Assembly: GCA_038316355.1 (NCBI GenBank)
Contig: JBBQAO010000004.1
Span: 35,337 to 99,336 of the forward strand
Direction of reading: 5' to 3'
DNA length: 64,000 nucleotides
Origin: Ga0077527 sp038316355
GTDB taxonomy: Bacteria; Pseudomonadota; Gammaproteobacteria; Burkholderiales; SG8-41
The position numbers were made by a program, and so were the translations under genes. Under the pieces are notes generated by a model that did not search any database, was not told where the DNA came from, and saw only the letters and a program-made list of their open reading frames with translations. Shown here in pieces: positions 16,874-25,692 of this stretch (within the stretch, counting starts at the first letter, position 1; every line of letters begins with the position of its first letter).

Positions 16874-17293
16874 GGCGGCTTGCCCCGCACGGGCAGGTCG
16901 TTAGTTATTACCCGCCTCGGTGATTGGCTACTGCGATATCCGCAGTGGATCGGAAAAGTCTGCGCCAACAGTGGTAAGGGAAGGCTCCAACGACCTCTAC
17001 CCGTTCAGGCGCGACGCTTCACCGAATGCAGCGTCAACACGTTGGTAACAAACCGAATACCGTTGTTTCTACCCGCGAGTGTTGACGCCAGCCTCGAATT
17101 GACCACCAGTCCCGGTTGAAAGCTGACCAGGAACAACGGACTGCTTAGCCAGGACTGGCGGCCTTCCGCGAACCGATATGCTGGTCAAGTCAGGATCGGC
17201 GCATTGTGGGGAAAGTGATCAGTTTGAGGGCGGCGGCAACAGTGTTGTAGCATTGACAGCCATGCATGCCGAACATCACAGGGTAATTTCAAA
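16874..17293. other. Non-coding gap at the right side of the accessory island
   Basis: No credible gene is present in these 420 bases. A short CTTGCCC/GGGCAGG dyad right after the toxin gene may be a weak terminator. Near 17078-17135 the words TTGACGCCAG, TTGACCACCAG and CTGACCAGG follow each other at roughly 16-25 base steps, which could be the eroded end of an insertion sequence. I cannot assign it further. Confidence 0.35.
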
Positions 17294-18559
17294 TTGAAAG
17301 AAGTCACTGTCGTTGGAGCAGGCATCGTCGGTATCGTGTCCGCGATCTATCTGCAGCGTGAAGGGCATCGGGTGACGGTGATTGACCGTCAGGCGCCGGG
17401 AGAAGGCACTTCCTTCGGCAATGCCGGTTCGGTGGCACCCGGTTCCATCGTCCCCGTGGCCTTGCCCGGCACACTGAAGCAGGTGCCGAAGTGGCTCAGC
17501 GATCCGCTGGGACCGCTGTCGCTGCCCTGGCGCCAGTTGCCGTTCATGTTGCCGTGGTTCCTGCATTTCCAGCACGCCTGTAATGCCGCTCAGGTGCGCC
17601 GCGGCGCTGCGGTATTGCGTGCGCTTAATGCGCCGGCCATCGACGCCTATGCCGATCTGCTGGCGGCGGCTGGTGCACCGGAGCTGTTGCGGCGCGAGGG
17701 CATGCTGCATGTCTACAAGACAGAGGCGGGCTTCAAGGGAAGCGCTTTCGGTCGCCAGCTGCGTCTGGATAACGGCTGTGTGGTGGAACTGGTCGACGCC
17801 GATAAAATCCGCGCGCTCGCGCCCGGCATCTCACCCGGGTATCGCTGGGGTTTTCATCTGCCGGACAACGCGCATGTGCACAGCCCCTTGCGTGTGGTGC
17901 AGGTGCTGGCCGAGCATTTCAAGAATAACGGCGGTACGATCATTCGTGCAGATGTGCGCGATATCCGCTGTGATGCCGGTGGCGCGGTGAAGCTGCACAC
18001 CGACGGGGTGTCGCTGTCGGCGGAGTGCGTGGTCATCGCTGCCGGCTACGCCTCCGGCAAACTCGCGGCCAGACTCGGCACCCGGGTGCCGCTGGCGCCT
18101 GAGCGTGGTTACCACATCGAAATCCCCGGCGCTCAACTGGCGCAGCAGTGCCCGGTTACTGACGGTGAATCGCGTTTTGTAGCCACGCCGATGGCGGGCA
18201 GGCTGAGGATTGCCGGAACTTCTGAATTCCAGGCTGCCAGTGCGCCGCCCAACTGGGCACGCGCGGAGACGCTGGCGACGCTGGCTGAAAAAATGTTTCC
18301 CGGCATGCAGGTTGCGAATTACAGCCGGTGGATGGGGGTGCGGCCGTCGACGCCGGATTCTGCGCCCATTATCGGCCGTTCAGCACAGCACCGGCAATTG
18401 CTGTTTGCCTTCGGCCACGGCCACTGGGGGCTGATGGCGGCGCCGGTCACCGGTCAGCTGGTAGCTGACCTTGTGGCCGACCGGACGCCGCGCATCGATC
18501 TGTCGCCGTTCCGGCCGGAGCGATTCCGGCTTACTGAACTGCTATCCCGGCCTGCTTGA
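17294..18559 (+). CDS. FAD-dependent D-amino-acid dehydrogenase-like oxidoreductase (DadA family)
   Basis: A 421-residue flavoprotein of the DAO fold. The dinucleotide-binding motif VVGAGIVGI starts at residue 5, so the TTG at 17294 is the only sensible start; no in-frame ATG is near. The SFGNAGSVAPG loop and the C-terminal FGHGHWGLMAAPVTG segment match DadA-type enzymes that oxidise D-amino acids to 2-oxo acids and pass electrons to the membrane. The true substrate is unknown. It converges on, and overlaps by 29 bases, the Bug receptor gene. Confidence 0.8.
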   Translation: MKEVTVVGAGIVGIVSAIYLQREGHRVTVIDRQAPGEGTSFGNAGSVAPGSIVPVALPGTLKQVPKWLSDPLGPLSLPWRQLPFMLPWFLHFQHACNAAQVRRGAAVLRALNAPAIDAYADLLAAAGAPELLRREGMLHVYKTEAGFKGSAFGRQLRLDNGCVVELVDADKIRALAPGISPGYRWGFHLPDNAHVHSPLRVVQVLAEHFKNNGGTIIRADVRDIRCDAGGAVKLHTDGVSLSAECVVIAAGYASGKLAARLGTRVPLAPERGYHIEIPGAQLAQQCPVTDGESRFVATPMAGRLRIAGTSEFQAASAPPNWARAETLATLAEKMFPGMQVANYSRWMGVRPSTPDSAPIIGRSAQHRQLLFAFGHGHWGLMAAPVTGQLVADLVADRTPRIDLSPFRPERFRLTELLSRPA

Positions 18560-19493
18560 TGATTTTTGCCCAGCGCGCCATTTCCGCTTTCTGGAAGGCA
18601 TCAAACTCGGCGCTGCTGTTGGCCACCGGCTCGCCACCCATGTCGATGATGCGCTGACGCACATCGGGCAGATTGACGATCTTCACAATTTCACTGTGCA
18701 GCCGCGTCACGATGGCCTGCGGCGTTTTTGCCGGCACCCAGATGCCGTACCAGGATCCGGTGATCATTTCCTTGTAACCGGTCTCGACGAAGGTCGGCAC
18801 ATCCGGCCACTGCGGCAGGCGTTTTTCAGAGGTGATGCCCAGTGTGCGCAGGCGTCCGGCCTTGATGAATTCACCGACGGCTGATGGGCTGTTGAACATG
18901 AACTGGATCTGGCCGGTGATGACGTCGGTGATGGCCTGACCCTGTCCTTTGTAGGGGATGTGGACCATGTTGGTGCCGGTGACCGACTTCAAAAGCTCCG
19001 CAGTGAGGTGCGTCGACGAACCCGGACCCGAGGAGCCAAAGCTTATCTCGCCGGGGCGCGCTTTTGCCAGCGAGATGAAGCCCTTGATGTTTCTGACCGG
19101 CAGCGCCGGCGTCACCACCAGCATCAGCGGCGACGAAGACACCACGCTGACCGGAATGAAATCGCGCACCGGATCGTAGGTCATTTTGGCAAACAGGCTC
19201 GGCACGATGACATGTATCGACGAGTTGGCAAGCAGCAGGTGGCCGTCGGGCGTGCTTTTCGCCACCAGTTCCGCGCCGATCATGCCACTGGCGCCGGCGC
19301 GGTTTTCCACGATCACCGACTGACCGAGCGCTTCGCCGAGTTTTTGCGCGAGTGTCCGCGCCGTGATGTCGACCGGGCCGCCGGGAGAAAAGGGCACCAT
19401 GATGCGTACGGGTTTTGACGGATAAGTCTGAGACAGCGCAGCGGGCGCTACGAGCACGCTTGCGGTGGCGAGCAGGATGGCGGCACGTAACAT
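18531..19493 (-). CDS. Bug/TctC-family periplasmic solute-binding protein
   Basis: A 320-residue secreted receptor. A signal peptide ends near residue 22 (ALSQ), followed by the family opening YPSKPVRIMVPFSPGGPVD. Such proteins bind carboxylates and related acids and usually serve tripartite tricarboxylate transporters. No tctA or tctB gene is nearby, so it is an orphan. The ATG at 19493 has a GGAG ribosome site eight bases ahead and is preferred to an upstream ATG. Confidence 0.9.
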   Translation of the reverse strand: MLRAAILLATASVLVAPAALSQTYPSKPVRIMVPFSPGGPVDITARTLAQKLGEALGQSVIVENRAGASGMIGAELVAKSTPDGHLLLANSSIHVIVPSLFAKMTYDPVRDFIPVSVVSSSPLMLVVTPALPVRNIKGFISLAKARPGEISFGSSGPGSSTHLTAELLKSVTGTNMVHIPYKGQGQAITDVITGQIQFMFNSPSAVGEFIKAGRLRTLGITSEKRLPQWPDVPTFVETGYKEMITGSWYGIWVPAKTPQAIVTRLHSEIVKIVNLPDVRQRIIDMGGEPVANSSAEFDAFQKAEMARWAKIIKQAGIAVQ

Positions 19494-19687
19494 CAGAGTC
19501 TCCTTGAATGCGAACGGCATGATGAATGATGCGCAATGATTATAGTCAGTTCTTCAATGGTAAAACGGCATGCACCAGAAAATTTCAGGCGCACGGGTTG
19601 AGTGCGGTTTTATTCACTGAAAGAGCACTGAAAACCGGTGTGTATAATCGCTGCACTTCATAAATATCGATTCAGGAGCGGTGGGCA

Positions 19688-20446
19688 ATGGCAAGAAAAG
19701 GATACGGCGGTAAAACGATTTACGGTGCGCGCGTCGGCATTCTGATGCTGGATACCAAGTGGCCACGTCCGCCCGGTGATACCGGCAATGCCTATACTTG
19801 GCCGTTCCCGGTGCTGTACAAAGTGGTTCCCGGTGCGAGTGCGCGCGTGGTCATTCACGAAAAAGGCAAAGGCCTCGGCCCGGCGTTTCTGAAAGCTGCC
19901 GAGGAACTGGTCAAGGAAGGCGCCGACGGCATCACCACCACAGGCGGTTTTCTCGCAATTTTCCAGAAAGAACTCGCGGCGCATGTCAACGTGCCGGTTG
20001 CCAGTTCATCGCTGTTCCAGATTCCGCTGGTGCAACGCCTGCTGCCGCCCGGCAAACGGGTGGGCGTGTTGTCCGTGCACGGTGATCGCCTGACGACTGA
20101 ACACTGGGATGCCGTTGGTGCGCCGCACGACACGCCGGTGATGGGCACCGAAGGCGGGCGCGAGTTCACGCGGGTGATGCTCGGCGACACCATCGACATG
20201 GATTACGAAATGGCCGAGCAGGACATCATGGAGGCCGGTGATGAGCTGCTGCGACGCCACCCCGAAGTCGGTGCCATCGTCTGTGAAAATCACAACATGG
20301 CACCTTACGCCGCTGCTCTCAATGCGCGGCTGCGGATTCCGATTTATACCGTCTATACCTTTGTCACCTGGTTTCATTCCGGGCTGGCGCCGCGCGATTT
20401 CGGTTTCCCCGGATCAGCGACACCGGAAATGTGGCGGGAACGTTAG
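19688..20446 (+). CDS. Aspartate/glutamate racemase-superfamily protein lacking the first catalytic cysteine
   Basis: A 252-residue protein of the Asp/Glu/hydantoin racemase and maleate isomerase superfamily. The second cysteine is kept (Cys199, in IVCENHNMAPY). At the first site the sequence is ITTTGGFL with Gly86 where family members I know read TSCGFL. A two-base racemase mechanism is therefore unlikely; decarboxylase- or lyase-like chemistry, or a binding role, is possible. It is followed five bases later by an SDR gene and faces away from a Bug receptor, which suggests uptake and breakdown of an organic acid. Confidence 0.75.
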   Translation: MARKGYGGKTIYGARVGILMLDTKWPRPPGDTGNAYTWPFPVLYKVVPGASARVVIHEKGKGLGPAFLKAAEELVKEGADGITTTGGFLAIFQKELAAHVNVPVASSSLFQIPLVQRLLPPGKRVGVLSVHGDRLTTEHWDAVGAPHDTPVMGTEGGREFTRVMLGDTIDMDYEMAEQDIMEAGDELLRRHPEVGAIVCENHNMAPYAAALNARLRIPIYTVYTFVTWFHSGLAPRDFGFPGSATPEMWRER

Positions 20447-20451
20447 AGCGC

Positions 20452-21225
20452 ATGGAACTGGGCCTGCGCGGCAAGGTCGCGGCGATTACCGGCGGCAGTG
20501 AAGGCATAGGCCGGGCCACCGCGCTGCGTTTTGTCGAGGAGGGTGTCAAGTTGGCACTCTGCGCGCGTCGTACTGAAGTACTCAATGCCTTTGCCGACGA
20601 ATTGCGGGCGCTGGGTGGAGAAGTGCTGGCGCTGACGGTGGACGCTTCGCTGCCCGGTGAGATGGAACGTTTCATCGCTGAAACAGTGGGCCACTACGGC
20701 CGCATCGACATCTTGGTCAACAATGCCGGCAGTACCGCGCAGGGGCCGTTCGAAAAAGCCGACGATGCGATCTGGAAATACGACCTGAGCGTCAAGCTGC
20801 TGGCCCAGGTGCGTTCCGCCCGCGCCGCGATTCCGCATATGAAAAAACAGCGCGACGGTCGCATCATCAATATCAGCATGGCCGGTGCCAAACAGCCGCA
20901 TGCCGCCTCGTTTCCGACCAGCGTCAGTCGCGCCGCCGGTCTGGCGTTCACCAAGGCGCTGTCGCAGGAAGTGGCCGGTGACGGTATCCGCGTCAATGCC
21001 ATCGGCCTGGGCTGGATCAAGTCACGGCAGCAGGAACGCCGCGCCGAACTGGCCGGGCTGCCCATCGAAGAGCATTACAAAAAACTCAGTCCCAATGTGC
21101 CGCTGCAACGCCTCGGCGAGCCCGACGAAGTCGCGGCCGTCATCGTGTTTCTCGCTTCAGACGCGGCGAGTTATGTGACCGGCACCTGCGTCAATGTTGA
21201 TGGCGGTCATTCGGGTGTGCTGTAG
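20452..21225 (+). CDS. Short-chain dehydrogenase/reductase with altered catalytic motif
   Basis: A 257-residue Rossmann-fold protein. The nucleotide motif TGGSEGIG (13-20), the structural NNAG (90-93) and the catalytic-position Ser142 are all present. Where classical SDRs have YxxxK this one has T156-S-V-S-R160, so both the acid/base tyrosine and the lysine are replaced. The C-terminal GTCVNVDGGHSG is typical of the family. The ATG at 20452 is preferred to a GTG inside the upstream gene. It is probably co-transcribed with the racemase-like gene. Confidence 0.8.
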   Translation: MELGLRGKVAAITGGSEGIGRATALRFVEEGVKLALCARRTEVLNAFADELRALGGEVLALTVDASLPGEMERFIAETVGHYGRIDILVNNAGSTAQGPFEKADDAIWKYDLSVKLLAQVRSARAAIPHMKKQRDGRIINISMAGAKQPHAASFPTSVSRAAGLAFTKALSQEVAGDGIRVNAIGLGWIKSRQQERRAELAGLPIEEHYKKLSPNVPLQRLGEPDEVAAVIVFLASDAASYVTGTCVNVDGGHSGVL

Positions 21226-21910
21226 TACCTGGCCTTTGGCACGGCGCCTGCTGGCATGCATTCTGGCGGCGCTCTGCGTTGGCTGCACACCCCAGCAGAT
21301 GCTGGTGCAGGCGCTGATTCCGGATGGCACGGCGTCGATGCTGCTGTCGCACCTGCAGACTGTCGCAGACGGCAACCGCCGGCGTATCGCCGAGATGGAG
21401 CAGAAAGGTGACTGGGCCGGACTGACCCGTTTTGCCGATGCCAACATTGTTACCGACCCGTTCAGCCCGGAGTGGCGGATGATTGGTGGTTACGCGCAGT
21501 CGCAGTTGCGCGATTATCCAAAGGCGATGGCTTATTTCAGCGAAATGGTGCGGCTGGCACCGGACGATGCCACCGGTTATCACTTCCTCGCTGAGGCGCA
21601 GCGTGCTGCGGGGCAGCCGCAGCGGGCAGTGGCTACGCTGGAGCGCGCGCTGCTGGTGGTGCGCGAGTCTCCGCTGACCCATCAGTTGCTGGGCGAGGCG
21701 TACAGCGATCTGGGACGTTTCCGTCCTGCCGCTGAGTCGTATAACCGCGCGCTGGCACTGGATCCGGTGATGGTTGATGCCTGGTTCGGTATGGGGCGTG
21801 CGTCATTGCACCTGGGGCGTTCTGCCGATGCGCGCGATGCGCTGACCGAGCTGGAGCGCTTGCGTTCGCCACGCGCTACCGAGTTGCGTGCGTTGCTGGC
21901 GAAGCAATAG
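21194..21910 (+). CDS. TPR-repeat lipoprotein
   Basis: A 238-residue protein with a signal sequence ending in the lipobox LCVGC (Cys31 from the first ATG), then tetratricopeptide-like helices from about residue 70 to the end (YPKAMAYFSEMVRLAPDDATGYHFLAEAQRAAG and onward). The start is uncertain: the ATG at 21194 lies inside the SDR gene, and a GTG at 21215 or TTG at 21236 would also give a full signal peptide. TPR lipoproteins usually act as scaffolds at the membrane; no specific partner is evident. Confidence 0.7.
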   Translation: MLMAVIRVCCSTWPLARRLLACILAALCVGCTPQQMLVQALIPDGTASMLLSHLQTVADGNRRRIAEMEQKGDWAGLTRFADANIVTDPFSPEWRMIGGYAQSQLRDYPKAMAYFSEMVRLAPDDATGYHFLAEAQRAAGQPQRAVATLERALLVVRESPLTHQLLGEAYSDLGRFRPAAESYNRALALDPVMVDAWFGMGRASLHLGRSADARDALTELERLRSPRATELRALLAKQ

Positions 21911-21945
21911 CAAGTCGAGTCGCCCGGCGGCTGTGCACACCCATC

Positions 21946-22027
21946 CCGTTCGCCCTGAGCCCCTCAACAAGCTCAGGACAGGCCCTGTCGAAGGGCGGCT
22001 GGGCTTCGACAGGCTCAGCCCGAACGG
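21946..22027. repeat. REP-like palindromic element
   Basis: An imperfect palindrome bounded by CCGTTCG and CGAACGG, with internal GCTCAGG and CTTCGACAGGCTCAG words. The same CTTCGACAxGCTCAG core recurs at 37656-37784, so it is a dispersed repeat. It lies between the convergent TPR and CocE genes, where it may also serve as a terminator. Confidence 0.75.
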
Positions 22028-22046
22028 TGTTTTGTGGTTTGAAAAG

Positions 22047-23804
22047 TTATTGTTGAGGTGGAATCACCGGCAGCAGCAGGGCTGACGCTTGCGCCGGCCC
22101 CATATGCAGTGTGATCTTGCCGCCGAATATCGCCGGCGGACGATCGGTTTCATCGTCGTGCTCGAATGGACCGCAGCCGCGCATCGGATGCTTCATGTTC
22201 GACAGTGTCGTCGCCGCGCCGTCCCAGACATAATCCTTGCCGCGGATGGTCAGCGCGACGCGATAACCTTTGGGCGCGACGATGCAGGTCGGCCAGATTT
22301 CGATATCCAGCGCATAAGCAGCGCCCGGCGTCAGCGGCTGTTTTTCATCATGCGTATGCCAGGGCCGATACGGCAGTGAACGCGCTGCATCCAGTTTGCG
22401 GTGCGAGGCGCGCAGCCAGCCCTGGCTGACGGGGGTGTGCGGGTCGAGTGCGCCCTGGAATACGACTTCCTTGTCTTGCGCATCGAATACCTGCAGCACC
22501 ACGAACAGATCGGCATCCACGGTCGACGAAGAAACAAACAAGCGCAGTGCCGACGGTCCGGTGATCTCCGTGTCTTCGGTCATCGGCAGTGTGCTGAAGG
22601 TGACGCCGTCACCCATCGCGTCGTAGGTCAGGGTTTGATCTGTGATGACCGGTGTCGGTGACAGTGTCATGTTGCGTGGATCGAGGTGCATGTGGGTCCA
22701 GCGCGTGCGTGCCAGCGGCCATTCCTGCTCATGGCGTTCGACGAAACGTTCGCGGCCGTTCTCCGGAACCTGGCGTACCTGCAGCAGCACGCGCGGCTGC
22801 TGCGCCCAGCCGGTGTTCTCACCCTTGAGAAAATGGCCGAAGAATTTTTTCTGCAGTCCGACGCCGTAGTCGGTATAAAACGGCGCCCAGTGCGAACCGC
22901 CGTGGACTTCCAGCCATTTATCGCGCGACGCGGCGCGCATATAACCTTCGAAGTTGCCGCGAGAGTGCAGGCCGAGGCCACCCCAGTTCGCTGCGGACAG
23001 CAGCGGTACCATGACCTTGGCCAGATCCGGCGTGCGTTCGCGGTAATACCCGTCTTCCAGTTCGCGCGTCGAAAATTGCTGCCACATGTTTTCGCGGTTG
23101 GCGATGAGTTCTTGCTCGCTCAGGGTTTCCGGGCCGCAAACCAGTTCGCCGGTGATGTGATTGCGCGCGCCGTGTTCGCCGACGCCGTGCTGCACGGTTT
23201 TGACCTGCATGTCCTGCCAGTTCTTGCGGAACACGCAGACGATGCCGCCGTGGCGGTTGCCGTCGCGGTAGGCGTCGGACCAGCCTTCCCAGACGCAGAT
23301 CGCGGCGAGGTGTGGCGGTTGAGCGGCCGCAGCGCGCCACTGGTTGGAGGCGTAATAGGAAATGCCGTTCAAGCCGACCTTGCCGCTGCACCAGGGTTGC
23401 GCTGCCGCCCATTCGACGCAGTGGTAAATGTCCAGCGTTTCACGTTTGTTGTTGTGGCACAGCAAGCCGGGCGAACGGCCGGCGCCGCGCGAGTCGACGC
23501 GGATCACCGCATAACCGTCGGGTACCCATTTTTCCGGATCGACGACTTCCCAGTTGGCGTAAGCATTGCTGGTGTTGGCGACGGCATCGGGATTGTCGCG
23601 ACACATGATTTCCCAGGCGGTTTTATAGCCGTCCCGAAAGGCGAGACCTTTACCGTAAGGGCCGTAGGAGAGCAGGACGGGATAACGCCCCGGAGTTAGC
23701 GGCAGGAACAGATCGGCGCGCAGCACCAGACCGTCGTCCATGGTGACAGGCACATCCCAGGCGATGCGCATGCAGTCGCGTGATTCGGTTTTTAAATCCT
23801 GCAT
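22047..23804 (-). CDS. CocE/NonD-family serine hydrolase (X-Pro dipeptidyl-peptidase S15 type)
   Basis: A 585-residue alpha/beta hydrolase. The nucleophile elbow is GLNGISYYA (serine within G-x-S-Y), preceded by the DSRGAGRS segment typical of the family. The C-terminal third is the jelly-roll domain seen in CocE-type acyl hydrolases, which cleave esters or amides. No signal peptide is evident, so it acts in the cytoplasm. The substrate is not predictable. The upstream gap holds a 15-bp tandem repeat. Confidence 0.85.
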   Translation of the reverse strand: MQDLKTESRDCMRIAWDVPVTMDDGLVLRADLFLPLTPGRYPVLLSYGPYGKGLAFRDGYKTAWEIMCRDNPDAVANTSNAYANWEVVDPEKWVPDGYAVIRVDSRGAGRSPGLLCHNNKRETLDIYHCVEWAAAQPWCSGKVGLNGISYYASNQWRAAAAQPPHLAAICVWEGWSDAYRDGNRHGGIVCVFRKNWQDMQVKTVQHGVGEHGARNHITGELVCGPETLSEQELIANRENMWQQFSTRELEDGYYRERTPDLAKVMVPLLSAANWGGLGLHSRGNFEGYMRAASRDKWLEVHGGSHWAPFYTDYGVGLQKKFFGHFLKGENTGWAQQPRVLLQVRQVPENGRERFVERHEQEWPLARTRWTHMHLDPRNMTLSPTPVITDQTLTYDAMGDGVTFSTLPMTEDTEITGPSALRLFVSSSTVDADLFVVLQVFDAQDKEVVFQGALDPHTPVSQGWLRASHRKLDAARSLPYRPWHTHDEKQPLTPGAAYALDIEIWPTCIVAPKGYRVALTIRGKDYVWDGAATTLSNMKHPMRGCGPFEHDDETDRPPAIFGGKITLHMGPAQASALLLPVIPPQQ

Positions 23805-23830
23805 TACGACCCCCTCCCCGGGAACGTATT

Positions 23831-23905
23831 CAGCAGAAATACATTCAGCAGAAATACATTCAGCAGAAATATATTCAGCAGAAATATATTCAGCAGAAAT
23901 ATATT
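23831..23905. repeat. 15-bp tandem repeat, five perfect or near-perfect copies
   Basis: Five units of CAGCAGAAATAyATT follow head to tail, with a sixth partial copy to about 23915. Only one position differs between copies. It lies between suhB and the CocE gene, upstream of the latter, and is a likely variable-number locus. Confidence 0.95.
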
Positions 23906-23923
23906 CAGTAGATGATTAGTGGC

Positions 23924-24736
23924 TCAGGTTTTGTTGAGTGCTGTTTTTAGTGTTGACGTCAGGTGCGGCGCCAGCAGTGGCAGCAATTGTGCAAACACTT
24001 TCGGCGTGCCGGCGACGATGTTGCCGGATTCGAGATACTTGTCATTGCCCTGCAGATCGCCAACCAGGCCGCCAGCTTCGGTGATCAGCAGCGCACCCGC
24101 GGCAATGTCCCATTTGCTCAGGCCGAGTTCCCAGAAGCCGTCCATTCGCCCCGCGGCGACATAGGCGAGGTCCAGTGAGGCGGCACCCGGACGACGGATG
24201 CCGGCGGTATTTTTGATGACGTCGCGCATCATGCCGAGGTAGGCCTCGAGGTGGTCAAGCTGGCGGTACGGGAAACCGGTGCCGATCAGGCAGGGTTTCA
24301 AATGGTCGCGCTTGCTGACGCGTAGCCGGGATTCATTGAGGAAGGCGCCGCGGCCCCGGGTTGCCGTGAACAGGTCGTTGCGGACCGGATCGTAAACCAC
24401 GGCCTGGGTGATGATGCCCTTGTGTTCCAGTGCGATCGACACCGCGTATTGCGGAAAGCCGTGCAGGAAATTGGTGGTGCCGTCGAGCGGGTCGATGATC
24501 CACTGGAATTCGGAAGTGCCGGAGGCGCCGGACTCCTCTGCTAAAATCGCATGGGTCGGATAGGCATCGCGCAGCGTGCGGATGATGTCCCGTTCCGCTT
24601 CACGGTCCACTTCCGAGACAAAATCATTTGCGGCTTTTTCCTTGACGGCAATCACATCCAGGTTGCGCCCGGCGCGGTTGATGATGGCGCCGGCGCGGCG
24701 CGCGGCCTTGACCGCGATAGTGAGCATGGGATGCAT
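23924..24736 (-). CDS. suhB: Inositol-1-monophosphatase family protein SuhB
   Basis: A 270-residue Mg-dependent phosphatase. The metal motifs are EESG (Glu near residue 68), DPLDGTTNF and the later WDIAAG. It hydrolyses inositol phosphates and, as SuhB, also assists ribosomal RNA antitermination in some bacteria. The ATG at 24736 is chosen because family members begin MHPMLTIAVKAAR; a much longer in-frame reading has no support. Its head-to-head position with trmJ matches the Escherichia coli order. Confidence 0.93.
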   Translation of the reverse strand: MHPMLTIAVKAARRAGAIINRAGRNLDVIAVKEKAANDFVSEVDREAERDIIRTLRDAYPTHAILAEESGASGTSEFQWIIDPLDGTTNFLHGFPQYAVSIALEHKGIITQAVVYDPVRNDLFTATRGRGAFLNESRLRVSKRDHLKPCLIGTGFPYRQLDHLEAYLGMMRDVIKNTAGIRRPGAASLDLAYVAAGRMDGFWELGLSKWDIAAGALLITEAGGLVGDLQGNDKYLESGNIVAGTPKVFAQLLPLLAPHLTSTLKTALNKT

Positions 24737-24853
24737 GATGGTCAGCGATTCGAAGTGGGCAGGGATGAGTAAAGAGCGGGTAAAGAGCAGGCTGCAGTCT
24801 GAAGCAGATACCAGAAAATTTTCTTGGGCCCGCTCGACCGGCCCGTATTTTAC

Positions 24854-25603
24854 GTGAACACCACTGACCCGCTCAAAAATATTCGCATCGTGCTCTGCGC
24901 CACCGCGCATCCGGGCAACATCGGCGCCGCAGCGCGCGCCATGCGCACCATGGGCATCACCGATCTTGCGCTGGTGAATCCGCAGCGTTATCCCGATCCG
25001 CAGGCGGTGTGGATGGCAGCGGGAGCGACCGATGTACTGGAGGCGGCGCGGGTGTGCGTCAGCCTTGGTGAGGCATTGTCCGGCGTGGCGCTTGCGGTGG
25101 CGTGCTCGGCGCGGCGGCGCGATGTGGCGGTGCCGATGGTTGATGCGCGCGCTGCCGCGACTGAGGCGGTGACGATTGCACAGCAGCGTCCGGTGGCACT
25201 GGTATTCGGCAACGAAACCTCCGGTCTCAGTAATGATGAAGTCGGCGCCTGCGGCTTGCTGGCGAGCATTCCCGTCAATGCAGATTTTTCATCGCTGAAC
25301 GTTGCGGCTGCGGTGCAGGTGTTTTGTTATGAGTTGCGCATGGCCTGCGGTGCGGCGCTGTTGCCGGACAGAGCGCAGGAGCTGGCGTCACATGAAGAAG
25401 TGGAAGCGTTTTACGAACACCTCGAGCGTACTATCACCGCAACCGGTTTCCTCAATCCCGCGCATCCACGCAAGCTGATGTACCGGCTGCGGCGGATGTT
25501 TGCCCGCAGCCGCCTGCAGGTGGAGGAGGTCAATATCTTGCGCGGCATCCTCAGCAGTCTGATTACGCCCAAAGGCCCGCGCAAAGGCGATAAATCAGAT
25601 TAA
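24854..25603 (+). CDS. trmJ: tRNA (cytidine/uridine-2'-O-)-methyltransferase TrmJ
   Basis: A 249-residue SpoU-class methyltransferase with a knotted SAM-binding fold. It modifies the 2'-OH of position 32 in the tRNA anticodon loop. The N-terminus NIRIVLCATAHPGNIGAAARAM, the motif GNETSGLSNDE and the closing SLNVAAAVQVFCYE are the three SpoU motifs. The GTG at 24854 puts the conserved NIRIVL eight residues in, as in the E. coli protein; a TTG at 24824 is the alternative. It is divergent from suhB. Confidence 0.92.
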   Translation: MNTTDPLKNIRIVLCATAHPGNIGAAARAMRTMGITDLALVNPQRYPDPQAVWMAAGATDVLEAARVCVSLGEALSGVALAVACSARRRDVAVPMVDARAAATEAVTIAQQRPVALVFGNETSGLSNDEVGACGLLASIPVNADFSSLNVAAAVQVFCYELRMACGAALLPDRAQELASHEEVEAFYEHLERTITATGFLNPAHPRKLMYRLRRMFARSRLQVEEVNILRGILSSLITPKGPRKGDKSD

Positions 25604-25692
25604 CTAATTGTTTTAATTAGGTTATTCTGCTTCTCCGTATTCTTGATTAAAATAGTGGGGCATCTTGGCCGGCAACCCCTCAGGCAACGCTC

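Noticed and set aside
23831..23905. Possible CRISPR or iteron origin
   Set aside because: Units are contiguous without spacers, and no rep gene or DnaA boxes are evident nearby.
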